Source: an uncultured Flavobacteriales bacterium (GTDB lineage: Bacteria > Bacteroidota > Bacteroidia > Flavobacteriales > Crocinitomicaceae). Taken from it: a stretch of DNA of 13,651 nt. The stretch lies in NCBI GenBank assembly GCA_946479985.1, contig CAMLIF010000110.1, forward strand, positions 1 through 13,651, read 5' to 3'. This document shows, in pieces, positions 1 to 6,573 of the stretch (the first letter of the stretch is position 1; every line of letters begins with the position of its first letter). The notes below the pieces were generated by a model. It was not told where the DNA came from. It was given only the letters and a program-made list of their open reading frames with translations, and searched no databases. The position numbers and the translations under genes are program-made.

Positions 1-1467
1 TTCAGTTTCCATTACGTTGAGATCATGACTTACGGATCCGCCAACACTTGCAATTCCTGTAATTGGAGTAATTGTTACGGTTACGGGACCATCCATGTTT
101 CCAAGTCGGTAAGAAGAATGATTAAAGTTTCCGGTAGTTGAAGCAACATTTGTTGGGTCTGTATCTTCGCTAAGTACATAAACACGAGAAAGATGTGCCA
201 AAACCAAATTCGGGAATACCATTTCCTGGCAGATTCCTGTGATTTGGTTAAAAGCAGGCCAAAATCCTCCCGAAGTATTTGAAACTTCCGGCGTCATTGC
301 AAAAATCTTTGGTTTTACCACCGTATCTACTTTATACATGTAATCGTCGGAATCACCTGAAGCGGGATACAAAGCTGAACTTTTAATTGCAGCATAGCCG
401 TTATACATGACCATGTGGTGTGTGAATGCCTGGAAATAATCATGATCTTCTGCAAATTCAGCTGTCGTTGTACCTATTGGGTGAAGTATGTCGTTTGCGT
501 AGGTATGTGCGTTGAAAGCGTAAACAAAATCCCTGTTTTCACAGAACCATTGCATAGCCTGTGTTTCCGGCTCAGAGAAAGCCCCTGTTCCACAATATGT
601 TTCGTTATTTTGTGTTGACGTTGTTCCGGTTGTTCCCCAGCCATACGAGTAATTTCTGTTCAAATCGACACCGTAACTTCCGCCGCTGTTTAAACGACGG
701 TTTTTCCGCCACATTCCGCCACCGTTAGGATCGGTAGTTTCGTTGTAGATATATCCGTCAGGATTTACCATCGGAACAAAGTACATTTCGGTATTGTCTA
801 CCAGGTATTTTACTTCCAAATCGTTGTCGTAGTTTTCCAATAAATACCACATGTAGAAGATTACTTCGGAAAGTGAGTTCGGTTCACGTGCATGATGGAC
901 AGCGCTGTAAAGAATTTCCGGTTCAGTAGTTCCTTCGTCTGTGTTCGGATTGTCACTGAGTCTTAAGTAATAAATAGGTCGTCCCTGAATAGATTGGAAA
1001 GTGGAAATAGGTGCTTTTGCTGTAATAAGATTCGGGAATTGCGCAGCCATTGCATCAATTTCATCTAAAAATTGCTGGTAGGTATAGAATCCACCCATGT
1101 CGCCCAAATTGAAATTGGAAGGAACGGCAGGAGTAAAGCTGTTTCCGGCAGAAGTGTTTGAACAAGTGGTGTTCTTTTCCTCTTCAACCTGCGAGTTCAC
1201 ATGGTTTTGCGCAACGTAAAATGCCTTGACATCATCAATCATGATCTCTACCTGGAAACCTTCGTCGCGAATGCTTTGAATTTCAGCTTCGGAGAAATCG
1301 GAAATAAAGAAGGTTCCTTTTTTGTATTCGCCATGATCAACTGCAATGCCTTTTTCGGCAAGAGTTTGTAACCCGTCACTATCGGTAAAAATCTTAGCCC
1401 GGGAATACTTTTGGGCATAAGTAGTGGATGCACAGGAGAGAAGTGCAATAATCAGTAGTTTTTTCAT
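1..1467 (-). CDS. Secreted M14-family zinc carboxypeptidase (C-terminus outside window)
   Basis: The reading frame is open from an ATG at 1467 to the window edge (489 residues seen). It starts with a signal peptide, MKKLLIIALL then a Cys-Ala-Ser-rich stretch, with probable cleavage after TTYA near residue 18. The M14 active-site set is visible in order: HARE with zinc ligands H192 and E195; VNPDGY at 234-239; DLNRNY with substrate-binding N270/R271; HTY with zinc ligand H321; and TPE with the likely catalytic glutamate E394. From about residue 410 the sequence turns into a beta-rich region, probably a C-terminal accessory domain. Family members hydrolyse C-terminal residues from peptides outside the cell or in the periplasm. 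About 170 residues precede HARE, a spacer that could hold a prodomain. A T9SS tail is plausible given the neighbours, but it would lie outside the window. Catalytic residues are complete, so I expect an active enzyme; substrate preference cannot be read. Confidence 0.93.
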   Translation of the reverse strand, partial: MKKLLIIALLSCASTTYAQKYSRAKIFTDSDGLQTLAEKGIAVDHGEYKKGTFFISDFSEAEIQSIRDEGFQVEIMIDDVKAFYVAQNHVNSQVEEEKNTTCSNTSAGNSFTPAVPSNFNLGDMGGFYTYQQFLDEIDAMAAQFPNLITAKAPISTFQSIQGRPIYYLRLSDNPNTDEGTTEPEILYSAVHHAREPNSLSEVIFYMWYLLENYDNDLEVKYLVDNTEMYFVPMVNPDGYIYNETTDPNGGGMWRKNRRLNSGGSYGVDLNRNYSYGWGTTGTTSTQNNETYCGTGAFSEPETQAMQWFCENRDFVYAFNAHTYANDILHPIGTTTAEFAEDHDYFQAFTHHMVMYNGYAAIKSSALYPASGDSDDYMYKVDTVVKPKIFAMTPEVSNTSGGFWPAFNQITGICQEMVFPNLVLAHLSRVYVLSEDTDPTNVASTTGNFNHSSYRLGNMDGPVTVTITPITGIASVGGSVSHDLNVMETE

Positions 1468-1586
1468 TTTCGTATTATAGAGTAGCACAAGTTACTTCTT
1501 TTTTGCTAAAAATGACAAGTGAATTTTAGATTTATAGGTAGTAAAACGTGTTAGTATGGAACAGGACCAGGAGATGTTAACTATTT

Positions 1587-1744
1587 CCCGCAGACGAGCA
1601 CGGAGGATCGCTGATGTGGATGTTTGTAATCATAGAGCGCGAAAGAAATTTAATCTGTCTTTGACAGATTAAAAATCTTCAGCGTGCATTAAGGTAATGC
1701 TTAGTTAGCACTTGCTTCCGCGTTCTTCCGCGCTCGTCTGCGGG
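1587..1744. repeat. Palindromic repeat-like element in the 1468-1772 gene-free gap
   Basis: The 305-base gap holds no convincing gene. It contains a long inverted repeat: arm 1587-1604 (CCCGCAGACGAGCACGGA) pairs with 1727-1744 at 17 of 18 positions. Between the arms lie a perfect 11-bp hairpin (1649-1659 with 1663-1673, three-base loop) and a perfect 6-bp hairpin (GCATTA 1686-1691 with TAATGC 1695-1700). A short direct repeat CTTCCGCG occurs at 1715-1722 and 1725-1732. The GC-rich arms contrast with the AT-rich flanks. This resembles the dispersed palindromic repeats or small non-autonomous elements found between Bacteroidota genes. It sits just downstream of the last gene of the gldE operon and upstream of the carboxypeptidase. 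On the minus strand the 11-bp stem is followed by TTTCTTTC, so it could also act as a weak terminator. No second copy is present in the window. Confidence 0.6.
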
Positions 1745-1772
1745 TTATAGATAGTAAACGTACGGCGCAGGA

Positions 1773-2390
1773 TTATCTCTTTCTTTCGATTAAATCGAAT
1801 ACTGTTCCATTACTTTTTTTAATTCTGACTAGTCCGTACTTGTTTGACCAATAAGCAGCCTGAATAAAATAGCTTCCGCGACCAATAGGACCATCGCAAT
1901 ATACCTGATCAATTTCATAAACTTTAATTGAATCCTGCGCAATTGGAGAAAATATTTTTATTTCTGGTAGAGAGTCAAAATCAGTTAAATCTTGAGCATA
2001 TAAATCTCCCAGTGATAAATTCTTTACGCAGATTTTTGTGCTGTTATTATCATGACTGAATGACACGGAAAAGTCTTTATAACTTAAGTATTTAAGAACC
2101 CAAGAAGGTAGTCGATAAGCAATTATACCTGATTCAAATTGTTCTGGTCCCAATTCAAACTTATTGCATGTTGTAACGAAGTATTCTACTTTTTCACAAT
2201 TTACCTTGATAGTTGAATCAGCCAATGTATCGTTTTTTGTAATCGAATAAATTAGTTCTGAGTAATTGTCAATGTTATCTAAATACTTTTTCTCATCTTT
2301 TGATAAACCTTTTATTTTACATCCGCTTGAGTTAAAAAGACAAGATGCAAGTAATGCAAGTGATGTGATTAGATAGAATATGATTTTCAT
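1773..2390 (-). CDS. Unrecognised lipoprotein translationally coupled to gldD
   Basis: I do not recognise this 205-residue protein. It begins MKIIFYLITS and has a lipobox LLASC with the lipidated cysteine at residue 17, so it should be a membrane-anchored lipoprotein. I chose the ATG at 2390 rather than the GTG at 2396, because this ATG overlaps the gldD stop as ATGA, a standard coupling arrangement, and gives a normal lipoprotein leader. The mature part is mixed charged/hydrophobic with no repeats or membrane segment. It has scattered cysteines (second one at residue 24, then in NCEKV, TTCNKF, ICVKN and YCDGP) that could form disulfides. The end is very basic (IERKR). It is last in the ssb-gldE-gldD cluster. 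The coupling suggests expression with GldD and a possible role in the same envelope process; that is inference from position only. Confidence 0.8.
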   Translation of the reverse strand: MKIIFYLITSLALLASCLFNSSGCKIKGLSKDEKKYLDNIDNYSELIYSITKNDTLADSTIKVNCEKVEYFVTTCNKFELGPEQFESGIIAYRLPSWVLKYLSYKDFSVSFSHDNNSTKICVKNLSLGDLYAQDLTDFDSLPEIKIFSPIAQDSIKVYEIDQVYCDGPIGRGSYFIQAAYWSNKYGLVRIKKSNGTVFDLIERKR

Positions 2391-2971
2391 TTCCACTCAA
2401 AAGTCTCGATCATGTGATACAAATCCTTTTTCAGGTATTCCAGTGACGGGCGAAGGGAATCGTAGTTCGGTTTACAGTTCATCAATACTTCGCCGCGAAT
2501 GAAATTGTTGGTTGAATCAGTTAAGTAGAATTGGTAGTTTGTGGCTACATCGCCCTGTAATTCGAAGAAAGTTCCGTACACTTTTTTATCAGGGAAAATG
2601 AATCGTTTGCGTTCAATTTTGGATGCCTTGATCTGGTGTTCATCAACTTTATCATTTGACAAATTGATGTAGCGAACCAATGTATCATGATTCGGCAAAG
2701 TATAGTAGTTCAAATAAAGAACACCGTTTATTGGCAGCAAGTTAATTTCCTGGTGATTTGTTGGTTCGCTTCCAAAAAGCACAGGCTTCACTATGTATGA
2801 CGTGGAAACTTCGTAGCTGTAAGGTTCGTCTAAAGCCATTTTGGTGTATTTGTGTTCCGGAAGATCGGTTCTCAGGAAACTTGGCGGTTTCGGAACTAAC
2901 AATTCATCATTACCGCAGGCGCTTAAAACCAATACGATTGTTAAAAGGGACAATAGATTAAACTTCTTCAT
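2387..2971 (-). CDS. gldD: Gliding motility lipoprotein GldD
   Basis: This 194-residue protein has a lipoprotein leader (MKKFNLLSLL, lipobox LSAC, lipidated Cys19). A Pro-rich segment, VPKPPSFLRTDLPEHKY, follows and matches the start of the mature GldD family as I know it. Size, leader and position directly after gldE all fit. In Flavobacterium johnsoniae GldD is a cell-envelope lipoprotein needed for gliding, in the gene set linked to type IX secretion; its molecular role is not settled. The ATG at 2971 is preferred over a TTG at 2977, because it gives the conventional Lys-rich leader start. It lies 14 bp inside the end of gldE, and its own stop overlaps the next gene by 4 bp, so the three genes are very likely one translationally coupled unit. 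GldD presence indicates that the organism has the T9SS/gliding apparatus, though not necessarily visible gliding. Confidence 0.9.
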   Translation of the reverse strand: MKKFNLLSLLTIVLVLSACGNDELLVPKPPSFLRTDLPEHKYTKMALDEPYSYEVSTSYIVKPVLFGSEPTNHQEINLLPINGVLYLNYYTLPNHDTLVRYINLSNDKVDEHQIKASKIERKRFIFPDKKVYGTFFELQGDVATNYQFYLTDSTNNFIRGEVLMNCKPNYDSLRPSLEYLKKDLYHMIETFEWK

Positions 2972-4277
2972 TTTCAATAATTGCTTTTACCATTTTGACG
3001 CGCCGTTTATCCGACGATTCAACAATGAGAGTGATATTTTCTACTTTAATGTATTCGTTGTTCCGTAATATTTTCCCGGCTTGCTCGGTAATAAATCCAC
3101 CAAGTGTATCGGCTTCTCCTTTCAGTGAGTCGATTTCTTTTCCGCTTATTTCAACCACTTTGTAGAAATCTACCAACGCTGTTTTTCCTTCGAACAGGAA
3201 AACGTTCTCATCGATCCTGGTATAACTGATTTCATCATCATCAAACTCATCGGTGATATCGCCAACAATTTCTTCCAGTACATCTTCCAAAGTTACTAAT
3301 CCGCTGGAACCGCCGTATTCGTCTACTACAATTGCCATGTGCATTTTCATTCCCTGGAATTCCTTCAGCAAATCGTCGATCTTTTTGTTTTCCGGCACGA
3401 AAAACGGTTTGCGGATCAGTGTTTGCCATTCAAAATTCTCCTGGTCCAAAAACGGAAGAAGATCTTTTATGTATAGAATACCAATGACATTATCGAAACT
3501 GTTTTCATGAACCGGCATACGCGAATACCCGGCTTCTAAAATAATAGCGCGGACTTCTTTGAAAGTGAATTCATTGGACAGGGTTACACAATCCAGGCGA
3601 GAACACATAATTTGTTTTACGTCCGTATTTCCGAATTTGACTATTCCTTCCAGGATTCGCTGCTCATCTTTGGTTGCCTCGTCTTCAATTGTTAATGCAA
3701 TGGCTTGTTCCAGGTCATCGGATGAAATACTGACCCCGCGCTTTTTCAATCGTTTGTTAACCAGGCTGGTCCCGTTAACCAGAAGCCATCTTAGCCACGA
3801 GAAAGGTGGAAGTGAATTGATTGCATACAGCGGCTGGGCCATCAGTAAAGAAATGGTTTTGGCATGGCGTGTTGCATACATTTTAGGAGCAACTTCACCG
3901 AATAGCAAAATGGCCAGTGTAATGCCGATGACCTCAATTGTAAATCGCAGCCATCCGAATTCGCCCGCTTCGGGAAGAACTTTTTCAAGGAATTCCGTCG
4001 ACATAATAGCCATGCAGACGTTCACAAAATTGTTTCCGATAAGAATGGTGGCAAGTAAATCTTTCGGGCGAAGAATTAATTTTTGCACCAAACGCGCACT
4101 TCTTGAATTTTCTGCTTCCAGTTCATCCTTTTCGGTTGGACTCAAAGAGAAAAATGCCAGCTCAGAAGAAGAGAAGACTGCGGAAAGTACTAGTAATAAA
4201 ACAGCTGAAACAATGAAAATAACTGTTTCAGAGCTTGTTACACCGGTTTGGATAATTATGGGTAATGGATCGTCCAT
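2958..4277 (-). CDS. gldE: GldE, CNNM/CBS/CorC-type membrane protein linked to gliding
   Basis: The 439-residue protein has the full hemolysin-C/CorC-like layout. An N-terminal CNNM (DUF21) membrane domain has hydrophobic segments near 19-41, 74-92 and 112-128 and the conserved SSELAFFS and FGEVAPK motifs. A CBS pair follows at about 222-345, including VDEYGGSSGLVTLEDVLEE at 318-336. A transporter-associated CorC_HlyC domain covers about 355-432. Family members are thought to act in divalent-cation (Mg/Co) handling, with CBS domains sensing nucleotides. In flavobacteria the copy next to gldD is named GldE, and was reported to affect motility through GldD; the adjacent gldD is why I use that name rather than a generic one. 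It starts 17 bases after the ssb stop and its end overlaps gldD by 14 bp. No truncation or missing domain is seen. Confidence 0.92.
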   Translation of the reverse strand: MDDPLPIIIQTGVTSSETVIFIVSAVLLLVLSAVFSSSELAFFSLSPTEKDELEAENSRSARLVQKLILRPKDLLATILIGNNFVNVCMAIMSTEFLEKVLPEAGEFGWLRFTIEVIGITLAILLFGEVAPKMYATRHAKTISLLMAQPLYAINSLPPFSWLRWLLVNGTSLVNKRLKKRGVSISSDDLEQAIALTIEDEATKDEQRILEGIVKFGNTDVKQIMCSRLDCVTLSNEFTFKEVRAIILEAGYSRMPVHENSFDNVIGILYIKDLLPFLDQENFEWQTLIRKPFFVPENKKIDDLLKEFQGMKMHMAIVVDEYGGSSGLVTLEDVLEEIVGDITDEFDDDEISYTRIDENVFLFEGKTALVDFYKVVEISGKEIDSLKGEADTLGGFITEQAGKILRNNEYIKVENITLIVESSDKRRVKMVKAIIENEEV

Positions 4278-4294
4278 TTTATCGGGTCAAAATA

Positions 4295-4744
4295 CTAAAA
4301 AGGTAAATCGTCGTTTTCATCTTCACCAATATCCATTGGCTGCTGAGGTGTTTGAGGTTCTTCGGGATACGGAGCCCCCGAATTAGAGGTCTGATTTGTG
4401 GAGTCGGAACGAGGAGTAAGTAAAGTCAGTTCGTCTCCAACCACTTCTGTAATATAGCGCTGCTGACCGTTTGCATCTGTCCAGGATCTTGTTTTCAATT
4501 TTCCTTCAATGTATACTTTCGCTCCTTTGCGGGCATATTTTTCTGCAATTTCAGCCAGGTTTCTCCAGAGGACAATATTGTGCCAATCGGTGATGTCTCT
4601 TCTTGTTCCTGATGCTTTATCGGTATAGCTTTCAGAAGTTGCCAGAGGAAAATTGGCAATAACAGTTCCGTTTTCCAATCGTTTGATCTCAGGATCTTTC
4701 CCGAGGTTTCCTATTAAAATCACTTTGTTTACACTACCAGCCAT
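4295..4744 (-). CDS. ssb: Single-stranded DNA-binding protein
   Basis: The 149-residue protein starts MAGSVNKVILIGNLGKDPEI, the typical SSB opening. An OB-fold follows to about residue 105, including the NFPLATSESY and WHNIVLW segments. A Gln/Pro/Ser linker then leads to an acidic tip ending DDLPF. The tip is the docking site through which SSB recruits repair and replication proteins. It coats single-stranded DNA as a tetramer in replication, recombination and repair. A TAnnTTTG promoter box lies upstream at 4770-4777 on the minus strand, giving a leader of about 20 bases. It is the first gene of the cluster leading into gldE and gldD, so a replication gene appears to drive gliding genes. This ssb-gldE-gldD order is, to my knowledge, shared with Flavobacterium. 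Nothing is unusual in the protein. Confidence 0.95.
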   Translation of the reverse strand: MAGSVNKVILIGNLGKDPEIKRLENGTVIANFPLATSESYTDKASGTRRDITDWHNIVLWRNLAEIAEKYARKGAKVYIEGKLKTRSWTDANGQQRYITEVVGDELTLLTPRSDSTNQTSNSGAPYPEEPQTPQQPMDIGEDENDDLPF

Positions 4745-4769
4745 CTATCTTGAATTTTTACTCTATTTA

Positions 4770-4777
4770 CAAATATA
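4770..4777 (-). promoter_or_regulatory. Bacteroidota -7 box (TATATTTG) for ssb-gldE-gldD
   Basis: On the minus strand the sequence reads TATATTTG, an exact match to the Bacteroidota TAnnTTTG box. It would start transcription near 4763, about 20 bases before the ssb ATG. No good -33 TTG sits at the usual spacing; the nearest TTGAC is about 27 bases upstream. The box therefore stands on the -7 match alone. Confidence 0.55.
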
Positions 4778-4780
4778 TGA

Positions 4781-4796
4781 AAAAGCGATAGCTTTT
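4781..4796 (-). terminator. Possible weak terminator after mutY
   Basis: AAAAGC (4781-4786) and GCTTTT (4791-4796) form a 6-bp stem with a four-base loop. On the minus strand the stem is followed by one more T and then C. It lies 51 bases past the mutY stop and just upstream of the ssb promoter box. The stem is short and AT-rich, so termination would be inefficient, and some mutY transcripts may read into ssb. Confidence 0.3.
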
Positions 4797-4846
4797 GATA
4801 AAGTCAAGCGTTAGCGCGGAGCTAGATAAATCGTGATTAAATACCT

Positions 4847-5848
4847 TCAAAGTTGCTCCAAATATTTGTCCATCAAACGGTGAATAGGGTAGTCCTGCAA
4901 TTGGTTTTTGTCTACAAATTCAAAATCGCTGCTATCAATAGAAGTTGAATCGGATTGATAAAAGAAGGCGTAAATATGCTGGTGACTGAGAATATGTTTC
5001 GTTTTGTAGCGCAGTTCGGCTGAATCGTGGAGTATTTCGGGAATTTCTTGATTTGAACTTTCGATCAACGGAAATTCGTACAGCTTTTCCCAGATATCTT
5101 TGTCGGTGCGTTGTTTCAAAGCTATTGTTCCTTTGTTTTCGTAATGTAAATAGTGGAAATAGCGTTTTCTCACTTTGGTTTTACCTTTCTTAAACGGACG
5201 TTTCTTTATCAAATCGGGTTTATGAGCGCTAACGCAAATCTTCGAAAGAACACACTCATCGCAGTTTGGGTTGTTGGGAGTACATTGCATTGCGCCGAAC
5301 TCCATAATTGCCTGATTGAAAAGTGCGGGCTCAGCATGAGGAATGAGTGAATCTGCAAGTTCCTGGAACATTTTCTTTCCCGGTCCGGAATCAATAGCTT
5401 CATCAATTCCGTAAACTCTGCTCAAAACTCTATAAACATTGCCGTCAACCACCGCATGTGGTAAATTGAATGCAAAAGAGGAAATTGCTGCTGCGGTATA
5501 AGGACCAATTCCTTTTAGCTGAATAATTTCGTTGTACGATTGAGGAAATTCGCCGTTAAATTCATCGCGAACCTGTTTTGCGGTTTTATGCAGGTTTCGG
5601 GCCCGTGAATAATAACCCAATCCTTGCCAAAGTTTGAGAACAGATTCTTCATCGGCATTTGCCAAATCGGTCAATTCAGGATAGTTTTTTATGAAGCTCA
5701 AATAGTAATTTAGACCCTGGTCAACTCTCGTTTGTTGCAAAATTACCTCCGATAACCATATAAAATATGGATTTTGCGTTTCTCTCCATGGCAAGATTCT
5801 GGCGTTTAGTCTGTACCATTTATTGATTAGTAGAACGAAATCAGTCAT
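4847..5848 (-). CDS. mutY: A/G-specific adenine DNA glycosylase MutY
   Basis: The 333-residue protein removes adenine mispaired with 8-oxoguanine or guanine in base-excision repair. The catalytic glutamate is E34 in WLSEVILQQT, the helix-hairpin-helix motif is LKGIGPYTAA at 111-120, and the catalytic aspartate is D135 in VVDGNVYRVLSR. The 4Fe-4S cluster ligands are C189, C196, C199 and C205 with the classic C-x6-C-x2-C-x5-C spacing. From about residue 225 the C-terminal part resembles the NUDIX-like 8-oxoguanine recognition domain, including the KHILSHQHIYAFF strand. Length is normal. It is divergent from the HU gene across 108 bases and upstream of ssb on the same strand. A TAAATTTG box at 5883-5890 on the minus strand is a likely promoter. 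No motif is missing, so it should be active. Confidence 0.96.
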   Translation of the reverse strand: MTDFVLLINKWYRLNARILPWRETQNPYFIWLSEVILQQTRVDQGLNYYLSFIKNYPELTDLANADEESVLKLWQGLGYYSRARNLHKTAKQVRDEFNGEFPQSYNEIIQLKGIGPYTAAAISSFAFNLPHAVVDGNVYRVLSRVYGIDEAIDSGPGKKMFQELADSLIPHAEPALFNQAIMEFGAMQCTPNNPNCDECVLSKICVSAHKPDLIKKRPFKKGKTKVRKRYFHYLHYENKGTIALKQRTDKDIWEKLYEFPLIESSNQEIPEILHDSAELRYKTKHILSHQHIYAFFYQSDSTSIDSSDFEFVDKNQLQDYPIHRLMDKYLEQL

Positions 5849-5882
5849 TTGGGGAAAAGTTTGAAAAAAAATCCTAATCCTA

Positions 5883-5890
5883 CAAATTTA
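5883..5890 (-). promoter_or_regulatory. Bacteroidota -7 box (TAAATTTG) for mutY
   Basis: The minus strand reads TAAATTTG, an exact TAnnTTTG match, with a predicted start near 5876 and a leader of about 28 bases before the mutY ATG at 5848. There is no clear -33 TTG at about 19 bases. It lies 15 bases from the opposing box for the HU gene, so the two divergent promoters overlap and could interfere. Confidence 0.5.
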
Positions 5891-5905
5891 ATGCGTTTGG
5901 GTCAT

Positions 5906-5913
5906 TACTTTTG
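5906..5913 (+). promoter_or_regulatory. Bacteroidota -7 box (TACTTTTG) for the HU gene
   Basis: TACTTTTG fits TAnnTTTG and would start transcription near 5920, about 37 bases before the HU ATG. The AT-rich leader is typical of highly expressed Bacteroidota genes, which usually lack a Shine-Dalgarno. The -33 region is not convincing. Confidence 0.45.
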
Positions 5914-5956
5914 TAACTGAAAATCACATTGTTGAAAATAAATAAATAAAAGTAAG

Positions 5957-6247
5957 ATGACAAAGGCAGATATCGTTGCTGAGATTGCAGAAGGGACAGG
6001 ATTGGAAAGAAACGAAGCGCAAAAAGCTGTTGAGGCGTTTATGACGTCGATCAAGACTTCATTGACTAAAGGGCAAAACGTTTATTTAAGAGGTTTTGGG
6101 AGCTTTATTGTAAAGGAACGTGCAGAGAAAACAGGTCGTAACATTTCTAAAAACACCACAATCATTATTCCGGCGCACAACATTCCGGCGTTTAAACCGG
6201 CAAAAACCTTTGTTGACGAGGTGAAAAACAAGCAGATCGTTAAATAA
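5957..6247 (+). CDS. HU-family DNA-binding protein
   Basis: This 96-residue protein is a nucleoid protein of the HU/IHF family that binds and bends DNA as a dimer. The N-terminal helices (MTKADIVAEI then GLERNEAQKAVEAFM) form the dimer core. The sheet and arm begin with the signature VYLRGFGSFIVKERAEKTGRN, and the end IPAFKPAKTFVDEVK is the usual HU C-terminus. In most HU and IHF proteins the arm tip carries RNP, with a proline that wedges between base pairs. Here the arm reads RNISKNTT at 61-68, so the proline is replaced by isoleucine at residue 63. I recall this variant as usual in Bacteroidota HU paralogues, so it is probably not a defect. It is divergent from mutY and precedes a terminator hairpin at 6301-6332. 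Confidence 0.95.
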   Translation: MTKADIVAEIAEGTGLERNEAQKAVEAFMTSIKTSLTKGQNVYLRGFGSFIVKERAEKTGRNISKNTTIIIPAHNIPAFKPAKTFVDEVKNKQIVK

Positions 6248-6271
6248 TTTACTTGTTTTTAAGTCTATTAG

Positions 6272-6300
6272 TTGACGGAAAATTAATTTTTATATCTTTG
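6272..6300 (+). promoter_or_regulatory. Strong Bacteroidota promoter for the 30-aa basic protein
   Basis: TTG (6272-6274, within TTGAC) and TATCTTTG (6293-6300) are separated by 18 bases, close to the TTG-N19-TAnnTTTG consensus of the Bacteroidota primary sigma factor. This is the best promoter in the window. Transcription would start near 6307, inside the left arm of the adjoining hairpin, giving a leader of about 86 bases before the ATG at 6393. A 9-bp inverted repeat overlaps its -33 element. Confidence 0.65.
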
Positions 6301-6332
6301 CACTCCTGTTTGACGACAGGAGTGTTTTTTTT
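6301..6332 (+). terminator. Intrinsic terminator after the HU gene
   Basis: CACTCCTG (6301-6308) and CAGGAGTG (6317-6324) form a perfect 8-bp stem with an eight-base loop (TTTGACGA), followed directly by eight T. It lies 53 bases after the HU stop, a textbook rho-independent terminator. It directly abuts the promoter box at 6293-6300. Transcripts from that promoter would lack most of the left arm and so should escape it, while HU transcripts would be stopped. Confidence 0.8.
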
Positions 6333-6392
6333 CAGTCGTCAACTATGGAGATTTAGAAAGAATTTAGAATACTAACATAAAATAAAATTGTC

Positions 6393-6485
6393 ATGCCAAG
6401 CGGTAAGAAAAGAAAAAGACATAAGATGTCGACGCACAAGCGTAAGAAAAGATTAAGAAAAAACCGTCATAAGAAAAAGAAATAA
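6393..6485 (+). CDS. 30-residue basic AURKAIP1/COX24-type small protein
   Basis: A 31-codon frame begins MPSGKKRKRHKM and ends in four lysines. Eighteen of 30 residues are Lys or Arg, and three more are His. The sequence matches, as I recall it, the small proteins annotated as AURKAIP1/COX24 domain in Bacteroidota, related to the C-terminus of mitochondrial ribosomal protein mS38. A ribosome- or RNA-binding role is therefore likely; this is inference from the family and charge. The gene has its own promoter (6272-6300), an AT-rich leader and a terminator directly after (6513-6542), which fits a short, abundant transcript. Composition alone could arise by chance in an A-rich stretch. The conserved-looking start and tidy flanking signals argue for a real gene. 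Confidence 0.85.
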   Translation: MPSGKKRKRHKMSTHKRKKRLRKNRHKKKK

Positions 6486-6512
6486 TTTTTCTTAGAATTT
6501 TTTTTGGAAGAG

Positions 6513-6542
6513 CTTAGTAAGTGTTCAGCTTGCTAAGTTTTT
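6513..6542 (+). terminator. Intrinsic terminator after the 30-aa gene
   Basis: CTTAGTAAG (6513-6521) pairs with CTTGCTAAG (6529-6537) in a 9-bp stem with one G-U pair and a seven-base loop. Five T follow, then CTG and four more T. It begins 27 bases past the small gene's stop and 61 bases before the rng GTG. It should separate the two transcripts or attenuate read-through into rng; no clear rng promoter is visible in 6543-6573. Confidence 0.75.
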
Positions 6543-6573
6543 CTGTTTTAATCATTTTCTAATTGTAACGCTT

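Noticed and set aside
1488..1518. Possible minus-strand promoter for the M14 carboxypeptidase (TAACTTG with TTG 21 bases upstream)
   Set aside because: The -7 box deviates from TAnnTTTG and the spacing is long, so it is too weak to annotate.
1787..1801. TTCGAT/ATCGAA inverted repeat at the end of the lipoprotein gene
   Set aside because: It is inside coding sequence, only 6 bp long and lacks a T-tract, so it is not called as a terminator or operator.
3559..4386. Long plus-strand open frame of 275 codons opposite gldE and ssb
   Set aside because: It is antisense to two clearly conserved genes, has no family-like sequence and lacks a promoter; its length reflects the codon use of the real genes.
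4800..4830. GC-rich short stretch with AGCGTTAGCGCGGAGCT between mutY and ssb
   Set aside because: The imperfect symmetry gives only very short stems and no second copy is present, so a repeat call is not supported.
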